A stretch of 64,000 nucleotides of DNA from Nosema muscidifuracis. Taxonomy: Eukaryota; Microsporidia; Nosematidae. Shown piece after piece: positions 25,070-36,059 of the stretch. The notes beneath the pieces are model-generated. The model had not been told where the DNA came from and did not search any database. It saw nothing but the letters and a program-made list of their open reading frames with translations. The DNA is taken from the NCBI GenBank assembly GCA_028335825.1, contig JAIOKI010000021.1:186001-250000 (forward strand), in the 5' to 3' direction. Each line of letters starts with the position of its first letter. The stretch's first letter is position 1. Both the position numbers and the translations under genes were made by a program.

Positions 25070-27690
25070 ATGTCAAAACAAATAAAAGAGTTTTAGTATT
25101 CAGAATATAAAATTATATTGAAAAAAAAGTTTTCAAAATCAGTAAAGCTAAGTTTTTTTAAAACGAAGACATATCAGATAGAAATGAAAATAGGGTTGAA
25201 TCTACAGATACCGAAGATGAACAGGAAAAATATTGTGACATCAGTTGTAAATGAAAAATATAAGATCACCTATAAGTTCTAAAAGAAGTGAATTAGAAAC
25301 GAATGAACAACATGTAGAGAAAAAATACAAGTCGGTGGCACACAGGAATACCATCACTTCATAAAGTTTTATATCAAGAAATAGGCTCAACAGAATATGC
25401 AAAACATCATATAATGAAATGTAAAGCTAGTACTTAATTTTTATTGATAATCGACCACCGTATTACGAACCATATAAAACATGCACAATAGAAAAGAAGA
25501 TAAAGTATTGGGATTCAATTAGAGTTTTTCTTTAGCAAAACTTGCTGTACTTATTGAAATATTATATGCACGAGCTGCATATGAATAAAATAATTTGAAG
25601 CATTCCTTTTTGTAGAAAAATATATGGAGTCCAATTTTTTCCTAAAACTATAAACAGAAATACTTGTTGGAAATTCTTAAATCATTCATTTAATAAAAAA
25701 TCTGTGAGGCCAAAGCTTAAAAGCAGGTAAATTGGCTATGGTATTTAAAATTATAAATATTTTAAATTTATACCACTATTACAATCCTGGGATAATATTA
25801 CTGTAGATGAACAGCTATTTTATACTAAGGAAGATGTAGATTTACGAAATACATGTCTAACAAGTCAGATATTTTGGAATAAGTTTAAACTTCTATTTTA
25901 CACTTCCATCACACACTTTTTTTAAAAAACAAATGATCAACAGTATAACATTACAAAATTTATTTATTAATGAAATGTAATAAGTTCGAAATTTCTTCAA
26001 TCAAAGTATCTCAAAATAATTTAATTTTTAAAAAATATTTTTTGTAACAAAAATCATTTAAGTACCGTGATCGAACTAATTTTCTTCAACTTTTGTATAT
26101 AATATACCAAATACTTTCAATAGTTTTGGTATGTGCATCAGTGTCTGTATCAACAAAAAACTGAATGATTTGCAGTTTCGCGTCTAAAACCTAAATAAGC
26201 ATATATTATCTCAATGTTTAATCGCTTAATCATATGTTTGCTAAAATAATTGTACCGGTTGCTATTTTTCTCCGAATTATCTTATTCACCGTATTTCGCG
26301 AACGATCTTCGACGATTTCAAAAAAAGCATTAGGCTGCTCATACTACACCACTCATCGCCCAAACTTGATACTCAAGAAGTCTGCCTCAATCATACTTAT
26401 TTATAACAAAAAAAATCATTATTTCAACAATAAATCCCCGACACTCATTTTCTGTAATTAATAAATATGAATAAAAGGTCAAAACTAATTTATTAAAGAA
26501 AGTACCCAAACTGTTATTGTTGATATATCAAGTATCTAATTCCATCTCCAAGAATAGCTTTAAACTTACTTTTATCATTAAAATAATAAAAAAAGTTTAT
26601 TTGCGCTTAGGTGGGCATGATGAAAAAAATTCTTTTGAGAAAACTATCGTTATCTGAATATTTTTTGTTTCGCCTATGATAACAACAATATCTATATGAG
26701 ACATTGGTTTCAAAAACTTACTTAAAATTGGAACTCTCGGAATTTCTTGTTCTACTAGAAAATCCATTAATAATCTTTCATCATAAATAATCTTTTTTTA
26801 ATTCAAAAATTTTCATTTTAGAAGTTATAATAAAATTATTTATATTTTTTTTATAAAGTAGAGGAATGGAAAAAGAAATTAACTAGAATCAAATTTTCGT
26901 AGCATCGAACATTGATATCAAATACCTCATAAATGCAATTCCAAATTTTAGAAAAGATGAAAATAGACTCTCTTTACTATAACTCTTTGATTATGTTTTA
27001 CTCAAGTTCACCAGGCCATTTACGTGTTGCAGAAGTATTATGACCACAGAAAACTTTTTCACAAGCAAATCCCAGAAATAAATCTTATAATAAAAAACTA
27101 CGCTAGTTGGGACCATTCAGTCAAATAAAATAAAGATAACATGGCAAGATTTTCATCGAAAAAAATTACTGCAGATAATTGTACTCATACAATCTATAAA
27201 AGCAAGTCAAACAAAAAGGTACTTTTATTTAGTTTAAAAGATAAATTTGTATCAATAGAAAATAATAATGCATTTACCTTTAGGTGATTCATATTACAAT
27301 AAAATTAAATTTTGAATATATATGACTAATCATATGAAAAATAAATTACTACGAAGCCTTGAAGTTGGTCACTCCAAGTTTTATTCCGATATCTTTGATT
27401 TGGTTTGTATAAATGTCTAAATTCTATCTATAAAGCAACAAAAGATAATATCTCGAGACAAGATATTATTAAAGCTAACAATAGAATTTGCTGAAGATTT
27501 TCGATAGTTTTGAACAGCTAAAAAACAAATATGAAACAATTGCTAACTAAGTCTGTTACAGATGTTAATTCATGTAGGAGGAGTCAAATAGGATATTGTA
27601 AAGAAGATAAAATTATTAGAATTTGCTCTAAATGTAAAAAACTTTTTCAGCGGAAAATGTACGTTGGCAACACTTATATGCTAACAAATT
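25070..27690 (+). mobile_element. piggyBac-like DNA transposon, decayed and interrupted
   Basis: Plus-strand pieces of a piggyBac-family transposase (DDE_Tnp_1_7) run in order. A possible start ATG is at 25070, followed by an acidic N-terminal part. Then come YARGAYE-like and YGVQFFPKTINRNTCWKFLN-like sequence at 25560-25680, and NITVDEQLF with the first catalytic Asp at about 25795-25820. After an interruption, ASNIDIKYLINAIPNFRKDE follows at about 26905, TTENFFTS near 27040, KKVLLFSLKDKFVSIENNNA near 27210, and the C-terminal Cys-rich part (CRRSQIGYC, ICSKCKKLF) at 27570-27650. Frameshifts and stops are frequent. TIRs and TTAA flanks were not found. A second transposon splits it at about 25890-26870. 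Confidence 0.78.
25890..26870 (-). mobile_element. Merlin / IS1016-like (ISXO2-type) DNA transposon inside piggyBac
   Basis: Minus-strand frames at about 26430-26080 show an ISXO2/IS1016-type DDE transposase core: VWAMSGVV, EDRSRNTVNKIIRRKIATGT, RRETANHSV and VDTDTDAHTKTIESIW. The last is the NHS...FVDPxTGAHTNTIE signature of Merlin-like elements. The N-terminal part lies near 26800-26600. The piggyBac reading frame stops at about 25885 and resumes at about 26880, with a similar short sequence (GAATAAGTTT / GAATCAAATTT) at both sides that could be a decayed target duplication. The two borders look weakly inverted relative to each other (TTCTATTTTACACTTCCAT against TTCTAGTTAATTTCTTTTT). Multiple stops are present. 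Confidence 0.7.
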
Positions 27691-28555
27691 AATGATTAAA
27701 AATATTTCTTATTTCTTTTGTGTTTTTGTAACAGAAATTGTTAATATACTATTTCCTATAATCATAATAGATTTATATTTTTATTTCTTTTCTAACATTC
27801 ATATTTCATACATAAATCTAGGAAACATTTTTTGGATCATTAGACTCGCTATTGGAGAAGTATCTATCAAGTGGTAAAAGAAACAAATAAATTTTGTATC
27901 ATTAGAATTTTAGATTTAATAAAACATTAATTCTGATAACAAATAGCTTTAAAGAAGATGTGAATCAATATTATCACAATTATTTAACGAAAAAATGCGG
28001 TTTAAGTTTCTTCGTCTAATTAAAATTCAAGCAAAAAGAAATTACTATGTGACTGAAAAAAGTTTTACTGCGTTATTTAAAACTATTAATCAATATATTT
28101 TCTAATAAGATACTTTTGATTAATGATAATTAAATATTATATAGCAGTATTGTTCTAGATTTTTTTGATATTTATATATTTCAAGAAGTTTATTTTAAGT
28201 CATTATCTATCAAAAAAATAAATAAATTGAAGAAAGGTATAATAGATATGAAATTAATATAAATATTTATTATAGGTTAAGAATGTTATAGAAGCTCTAC
28301 TAGTAATGATAATATCAGGCCAACATCGTGAATTTAATACATTTTTGTAAACATCAGAAGTAATGTAATTTTATCTAAATACCAATGTGACAATTTAATA
28401 ATTTATTGTTACAGTATTAAAATTACTAGAATTAATATAAAAATAATAAAATATTGAAACTTCAAATAAGAATTTAGAGATATTAAATACAGAAATTTAG
28501 AAGATGATTCTTTTAATAGAAATATCTGTTATCATTCTTAATAATTTAATCTTAT
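27691..28555. other. AT-rich spacer
   Basis: I see no gene, RNA or transposon signature. One 61-codon open frame at 27692-27877 is Ile/Phe/Tyr-rich and has no supporting context. Confidence 0.45.
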
Positions 28556-28559
28556 ATTT

Positions 28560-30230
28560 ATGATAAATATATACAAGGCGAACACAAGGAACATTGATTT
28601 AGATATTGAATAATATGATCGAGAGGCTTAAATATTATTAGAATAATATAGAATATTTATGGTATGTTATTGAGCAGCGAACGGGATAAGAAGATCTTGA
28701 GGGATATTTATAAAAGGAAACAGAGTTATTAAAAATCTAGATAATATGTTAAAGTTTTAGAAGATAATATTTAAAGTGATAAAATAGAAAAAAGTAGCTG
28801 TAAGTGTAATAAATAAGATTCGATCGGAAAGATAAAATAGTGAAAAAATAAGAAGATTTTATAATTGTAATAGACTAGAACACAAAGAGAAGTAAATAAG
28901 ATTAAGTTTTAAAATATGGTTAACAATAGTACTAGTGTATTGAGGATTGTAGATGAATGGAAGAAAGTAAAAGGTGGAAGAAACTTTTAATGGGTAAATG
29001 TTAAAGAGAAGAATACTGGTGAATTGATTAGAGCTTGAAGAGCTAAAAAAGAAATTACAAAAGTATTTCACTGCGATAAAAAAGATATAAAAAATATTGA
29101 AATTATAAAAGTGTATGATTAGGATAATTGAAAGAGATAAGGATATTAAGAAGAATGCCAATTAGTTACCTATGTGTTAATAAAAAATACAGAAACATTT
29201 AACAAAAGTATGAAAAATAAAGATAATCAGATGATCCTAAGCCAAGCGTAGAACCTCTATAAGAGCATAGAAGAAACCAGATGAAAGTATAATATTGGTA
29301 ACTAATTTGATTGCGTTAAAAAACCCTTACAAATTATCTAATGATGATGATAAATAAATACCTTTAATAATTTAAAATACTCAAACATTAGTAAAGCAAT
29401 TAACATCAAATACAGTGTAGATAGAACCATTGTTTTCAGATAATGCTAAGGATATAATAAGACTTACACAAGAATCTCTATATATTTAAAAGAAAATGAT
29501 AAAGATAAGACAGCATTTGAGATTAATAAGAAAGCCTATAAGTGGAATAGATGGTGATGGGGTTAAAAAATTGCACAGTGTTTAAGGAATATATAGGAAA
29601 AGGTATAGAAGTCATATGGAAGAACAAAGAAGAGCATAGTATGAGAGTTAATATTGAGAAAGTACAATTAGGACAGAAAGAAGTAAAAAATCTTCTAGGA
29701 ATTACTTTGATAGGTCAAGATATAATACTCTCGAAGATAAAGAAAAAAGCATTGTAATGTACAGATATAAAGATGTATCAGATGTAAAAAGTTTTTAAAA
29801 ATTTTATAAAGAATTATTTTAAATTGACGATGATTTCAATATATAGTTAAGAGAGAAAGAGATAGAATTTAATGAATCTTAGAAAGTTTTCAAAGTCATT
29901 AGGTAAGTTGAAAATATTAGATTATGAAAAGAATTGTAGGCATTTTTGGAAGTACTTATGCATAAAAACAATAATGGAGAATTGATGATTATATATTGGC
30001 TTATGCAGAAACGGAATTAGTGAAAAAGAAATGTATGCTGTATTTTTAGAAATTAGAAAGTTTGAATATGAATCAAGTGAAGGAAATTTAAAATAGAAGC
30101 GGAGTATAGAGAACTAGTAAAAATTATAAAAAAAGTAAAATTTAATAATTGTCGTATTCCAATACTTACTTGATTAAACACAGAGTATACGTGAAGATAT
30201 CTAAGTATTAGATTTAATTAAAGTATAAAT
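28560..30230 (+). mobile_element. Ty3/gypsy-type LTR retrotransposon fossil 3
   Basis: This plus-strand fossil has a knuckle-like segment near 28.85 kb, a protease-like stretch near 29.55-29.75 kb and an RNase H segment near 30.0-30.15 kb (ISEKEMYAVFLEIRKFEYE), a sequence type typical of Ty3/gypsy RNase H. Much of the reverse transcriptase is missing or unreadable. It is broken many times. The ends are approximate. Confidence 0.5.
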
Positions 30231-31555
30231 TATTATTTTTAACTACAATATTTCATATGAAATATAAGAACGAAATAAATAATATTTCCGTTGAAAATAA
30301 TCATACGGTTTGATAAAAAATTCAATGGTATATTTTAACTTAACCTTAATACGTTTTATTTTTATTTTAAAATTTTTTAATGAATTAAACATGAAATTCT
30401 GCTAAGACATTACTAATTTAATTTAGTATGCTACCTTAGATCTTTAACTTTAACATATATTATAAATACAATATCCGATGCTTTTATTCTAAATAACATT
30501 TAAATTAATAACAAACCAACAGAAAGTATTTAGAATATATTAATTATGTTTGATGTCATGTTTAATATTGAATCATAATAAATTATAAAATATTGTAAAC
30601 AATGTCTTCTATTGACATTACATCATTTAGATACTACCACATATATAAACAAGATATTATAGTAGAATACAATACCATAATGTATAAAAATCTATATATC
30701 TTCATTTCATTATTAAAATCAATCAAATATCATTCTAATTATACTTTGGTTATTATGTTTATATTTAAATAAGAACAATGTCTAAAAACAAAAGTAGAAG
30801 CGGAAATAAAGAAACAAGTTGATAATAATAGTAAAAATAAGAAAGTCTTATACCTGTCTTGACTTAAAATTTCAGAAGGAAATAATCTTCTTAAATACAT
30901 TATCTTGGTATTAAGGGATAATAAAAATGTCTGTTTGAAGAATCAGAAGACATATCATTAGAGAATTATATAGTTCTGGTAAATAAGACCGATTTTAATA
31001 ATAATAAAGCAATTAACTAGTGCATTATACATATGAGGTAGTTAATACGAAGAAATTGATTCATATTTATGAATAAAGCCCGTAACTAAGCATAAATTAA
31101 GAATTATACATTAAAATCACTAAATATAATAAAATTGACAAAAATAACCACCTAGAAAAATATATTAGAATAGATTAATAGAAAAAATTATGTGACAGCT
31201 ATCTCTCTTGTCGAAGAGATCACAGATCAAAATATTTCTTTTTCTCTCAATTTATACTTTTCAAATTATTTTATTCATTACATATCATCAGCTCTAATAT
31301 TTCTATTAATAAGATACATAACAAATAAAATAAATGTTTTCTTCTAATTATTAATCAAATACTATTTCTTATGTACAGTATTATAATACATAAGCCTTTT
31401 TATAACATGAGATGACAAGATTAATACAAATTTACAGAATGAATATTAGTAAGATACAAATAATATATAAAAAGTAATGTAGTTACTATACCAAGTCAAA
31501 CTATCCTATTTACATCACAAAGAAATAAAACTAATATATCATTACCAAAGAATAA
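30231..31555. other. AT-rich spacer, possibly with LTR and gag debris
   Basis: There is no gene. The segment from about 30590 to 30760 has a TATAAAAATC sequence and a run of ATTAAAATCAATCAAAT, and is followed by a short Lys/Ser/Asn-rich open stretch from an ATG at 30779. This could be the LTR and first codons of a retroelement fossil, but the evidence is weak. The rest is AT-rich without visible structure. Confidence 0.3.
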
Positions 31556-31559
31556 ATAT

Positions 31560-31830
31560 ACACACAGTACATGTTGCATACATACCTCATCAATAAAATA
31601 TTTTACATCTTCAATGAACAAAACCCATCACAAATTAAACCATCGTTACGGTCTCACATTACTGTTCACACAAGTAATCACCACGATCACTTCAACAACC
31701 AACGTCCCAGCACGTTCACAGGATGGTCACCATTCTCAATCCTTAACTGGACACTCCAATCAACTTCCCGTTGTTCAACACAACCACCAGATTGTAACTC
31801 TTTTTATACAACATATATATCATACTAGTA
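31560..31830. other. GC-richer, strand-asymmetric segment upstream of the rDNA
   Basis: About 270 bases stand out from their surroundings: much richer in C and A on the plus strand and ending near a T-run (31800-31804). Two overlapping open frames occur (85 and 97 codons), but both are low-complexity His/Thr/Ser/Asn runs reflecting the composition. It lies 230 bases before the SSU gene. It could be an rDNA promoter or external spacer, or an unidentified structured RNA on either strand. No tRNA or 5S signature is visible. Confidence 0.4.
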
Positions 31831-32058
31831 CACTCAAACACACTACATATAACCTGTCAAAAATCATAAATCAGCAATTAATTATTAATTCTGATTTGTC
31901 AATTTAATTTATCAGTAGATTAAATAATACACAATGTAAATTATTTATTACTCATGTTGTAGTTTTCGTATGTTATATTGCACTGATTGATTGAGAGATT
32001 AAGATTTCTGAGACTAGATTAATACTGACTAGAATGTAGATATGTTATTTAGTATGTA

Positions 32059-33294
32059 CACCAGGTTGATTCTGCCTGACGTAGTCGCTATTCCCTAAGA
32101 TTAACCCATGCATGTTTTTGAAGAAGTATCTGAAAAATGGACTGCTCAGTAATACTCACTTTATTTTATGTATATTGATGATAACTACGTTAAAGTGTAG
32201 ATAATTGTATACAGTAAGAGTGAGACCTATCAGCTAGTTGTTAAGGTAATGGCTTAACAAGGCAGTAACGGGTAACGGTATTACTTTGTAATATTCCGGA
32301 GAAGGAGCCTGAGAGACGGCTACTAAGTCTAAGGATTGCAGCAGGGGCGAAACTTGACCTATGGATTTTGTCTGAGGCAGTTATGGGAAGTAATAGATAT
32401 TGTTTCATATTGTAAAAACATATGAGGTGATTAATTGGAGGGCAAATCAAGTGCCAGCAGCCGCGGTAATACTTGTTCCAAGAGTGTGTATGATGATTGA
32501 TGCAGTTAAAAAGTCCGTAGTTTATTTTTAAGAAGCAATATGAGGTGTACTGTATAGTTGGGAGAGAGATGAAATGTGACGACCCTGACTGGACGAACAG
32601 AAGCGAAAGCTGTACACTTGTATGTATTTTTTGAACAAGGACGTAAGCTGGAGGATCGAAGATGATTAGATACCATTGTAGTTCCAGCAGTAAACTATGC
32701 CGACGATGTGATATGAGTATTTGTATTACATAATAGAAATTAGAGTTTTTTGGCTCTGGGGATAGTATGATCGCAAGATTGAAAATTAAAGAAATTGACG
32801 GAAGAATACCACAAGGAGTGGATTGTGCGGCTTAATTTGACTCAACGCGAGGTAACTTACCAATATTTTATTATTCAGCGAGAATGTTATTTGAGAATGA
32901 TAATAGTGGTGCATGGCCGTTTTCAATGGATGCTGTGAAGTTTTGATTAATTTCAACAAGACGTGAGACCCTTATAGACAGACACAATCAGTGTAGGAAG
33001 GAAAGGATTAAAACAGGTCCGTTATGCCCTCAGACATTTTGGGCTGCACGCGCAATACAATAGATATGAATCTTTATGGGATAATATTTTGTAAGAGATA
33101 TTTGAACTTGGAATTGCTAGTAAATTTTATTAAATAAGTAGAATTGAATGTGTCCCTGTTCTTTGTACACACCGCCCGTCGCTATCTAAGATGATATATG
33201 TTGTGAAATTAGTGTAAACTACTTGAACAAGATGTATTAGATCTGATATAAGTCGTAACATGGTTGCTGTTGGAGAACCATTAGCAGGATCATA
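32059..33294 (+). rRNA. Small-subunit (16S-type) rRNA
   Basis: The gene starts at CACCAGGTTGATTCTGCCTG. The 530-loop GTGCCAGCAGCCGCGGTAAT is at 32451-32470. The decoding-site sequence TTGTACACACCGCCCGTC is at 33163-33180. The 3' end TTAGCAGGATCATA is at 33281-33294. The length of about 1236 bases is far below the 1.8 kb of ordinary eukaryotes and fits microsporidia. It is transcribed toward the LSU, as a normal rDNA unit. Only one unit is seen. Confidence 0.97.
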
Positions 33295-33483
33295 TCGAGT
33301 AACAGTTATTATACTAATGTATTTATATATATAGATTATATTTTTATATTTATATATATAGATTATACTAATATATTTATATTTATTAGATTATACTAAT
33401 ATATTTATATTTATTAGATTATAATTATTATATATTTTATATATATGTTATACTAATATATATTTATTTATTATACCCACACA
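33295..33483 (+). repeat. Internal transcribed spacer with short tandem repeats
   Basis: The spacer between SSU and LSU is almost pure A/T. It is built from degenerate copies of a unit of about 28 bases containing GATTATACTAATATATTTAT. There is no 5.8S gene bounded by a second spacer. Confidence 0.8.
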
Positions 33484-35037
33484 TGGGATCAATAGGATGC
33501 CACAGCGATGAAGGTCGTAGATGAATACGAAAGCATTGTTACCGAATATATACAGATGTGTATAGAGGACCCTTTGAACTTAAGCATATCATTAGAAGGA
33601 GGAAAAGAAACTAACCAGGATTTCTGTAGTAGCAGCGAGTGAACAAGAAGCAACCCGTGATTGTAATCCTATTGGAGATGTAAATCACTATTTTATTACT
33701 TATTTGTACAGAATACAATATTCGTTAGTTGAATAAAATAGTAAGTATCAGCGAGTAGGGCTGCTTGGTAGTGCAGTCTGAATACAGGTAGAATGAGATA
33801 TCTAAGGTTAAATATAATGGCATACCGATAGCAAATAAGTACTGCGAAGGAATTTGTGAAAATGTGTGGGGCAGCCTTATGTTTAAGGACCCGTCTTGAA
33901 ACACGGACCAAGGAGATTATAGTTATAGCAAGATAATGGCTCAGTCGTTATTAATATGACAAGTTATAACTATAAGACCCGAAACACAGTGAACTATGCA
34001 TGTTCTGGTTGAAGATAAGCAACAGTTTATTGGAAGACCATAATCATTCTGACGTGCAAATCGATGATTTAAGATGTGTATAGTGGCGAAAGACCAATCG
34101 AACTGTGTGGTAGCTGGTTCACAGCGAAATGTCTCTCAGGACAGCAGTCATTGTATATAGGACATAGATGTAGGACACTGTTATAGTCTCGACTATGAGA
34201 AATCTTTAATTCTATGGTCTTCTGTAGATTAGGTTTACAGAATGAATCTATTGTATGACTAGTGGGCACATGATTGTAAGAATGATGTGCAAAAAGGGAT
34301 GAACCTTATGGAACATTAAATATTCTAAATAGTAGACAGTATACCATAAATATGATGAATACATTGAGACAGTAGGGCGGTTGTTATGGAAGTAGAAATC
34401 CGCTAAGAAACGTGTTACAACGTACCTACCGAATGTATTATTGTATAAAATGGAAGAAGATGACTACTTTTATGAGATGTTTCTATATGAGTATTTAGGT
34501 AGCTGTGCAATTTGTTTGTATTGAAGTATATGTGTGAATGTATATGGAAGAAACAAATGGGCCGATCTTGGAGGCAGTAACAATATATTTGTATAGATAT
34601 AGACTAGGGTTTTCAATGGTATTGAAGTGAGTCGGTGTTATTGTAAAAACAAAGAAGATCAATAGTTCTTCACTTGACTACTGCAAGGCGACTTGATGAT
34701 GACAGTATATAGACGGTGTAAGAAAAATGAATTAGACTGTGTGTACGTATGGATTGTTATGATAAGAAATACGTGTTATATATACTTGATAAAAAAGAAG
34801 TAGTGTAGCCGTACCTATACCGCATCAGGTGTCTTTGTATCATAACAGATATTTTAAATTAAAGTAAGTAAGGGAATTCGGCAAATTAGATCTGTAACCT
34901 TGGGATAAAGATTGGCTCTAGCATGCTAGAACTTTTACTATGTAAGGAATCTGACTGTTTATTAAAAACATAGCTTTTTGTATTACAAGAAGTGAATTCT
35001 GCCCAGTGCATTTATTGTTAAAGTTGTGTAAGCGAAT

Positions 35038-35090
<53 letters not shown>

Positions 35091-35189
35091 TTAATTGGTG
35101 ACGCGCATGAATGGAGCAACGAGATTCCTACTGTCCCTACTTACAATTTTGTGAAACCACGAGACAAGGGAACGGGCTTGTTGTATATC

Positions 35190-35221
<32 letters not shown>

Positions 35222-35656
35222 TTAGTATGTTCTAATAATTATTCGGTATATTGTAGAGAGGTGGGAGATGATTTGTGAAACCACTAGTATGTTTGAATAT
35301 TTGTTTATTTGGATATATGGGGAGTTTGGCTGGGGCGGTACAGCTGTTAAAAAGTAACACAGCTGTCCTAAGGTAGATGAATGATGGATGGTAACCATCA
35401 GTTTATTATAAGGGAATAAATCTGCTTTACTTTATACATATGACTGTATTTAGTAGGGAAACCTTGGCCTAGCGATCCCAATTACATTCATTATGTATTG
35501 GGTGATTGAAAAGTTACCACAGGGATAACTGGCTTGTAGCAGGCAAGCGATCATAGCGACTCTGCTTTTTGATTCTTCGATGTCGTCTCTTCTGATCATC
35601 GTAGTGTATATGTTACGAAGTGTTGGATTGTTCACCCGGTAATGAGGAACGTGAGA

Positions 35657-35698
<42 letters not shown>

Positions 35699-35940
35699 TA
35701 AGTATTTTTGAGTGAACTTTGATAGTACGAGAGGAACTCTAAGTGATGACCACTGGTAGTGCGATTAACTATTAAGTTATGTTGCTTAGCTACGTCGTTT
35801 CGATTAAGGCTGAAAGCCTCTTAAGCCTGAAGCGTAGCTCAAAGATACATTTGGGAGAATACTACTCTATTAAGCAGAACTGTAAGAATGAAGGTGTATG
35901 CCGACATTTTGAGGTTACTGCTTTTTGTATTACTGTGTAG
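33484..35940 (+). rRNA. Large-subunit rRNA with fused 5.8S segment
   Basis: The first 100 bases contain the 5.8S-like GATGCCACAGCGATGAAGG and run straight into LSU core sequence (TTGAACTTAAGCATATCATT at 33574-33593). No ITS2 is present, a hallmark of microsporidia. The sarcin-ricin loop AGTACGAGAGGAAC is at 35724-35737, and GACCCTGTTGAGCTTGACTT lies at about 35204. The length of about 2.45 kb shows strong reduction. I could not fix the 3' end exactly; it is placed near 35940, after the last rRNA-like sequence. Confidence 0.95.
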
Positions 35941-36059
35941 GTGTGTATGTAATTTTTATAGTTAAGATTGTTAATAAGAAATGTGATTAGGAATATGTTT
36001 TAAGTAAATTGATCAAATAAAAATCAAATATACACCAAAGTAAGATGTAATTTAATTAG

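Noticed and set aside
30590-31060. Possible LTR followed by gag start codons
   Set aside because: No second LTR copy and no target duplication were found. It is kept only as a weak note in the spacer entry.
31560-31830. Idea that the GC-rich island holds a tRNA or 5S rRNA
   Set aside because: No box A/box B pair, no acceptor-stem pairing and no 5S consensus could be found by eye on either strand.
31571-31907. Two overlapping plus-strand frames (85 and 97 codons) before the SSU gene
   Set aside because: Both are low-complexity His/Thr/Ser/Asn sequences produced by the base bias of this segment. Overlapping open frames of equal quality speak against coding.
33696-35635. Several short minus-strand open frames inside the rRNA genes
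   Set aside because: They lie within conserved large-subunit rRNA on the opposite strand and are chance frames.
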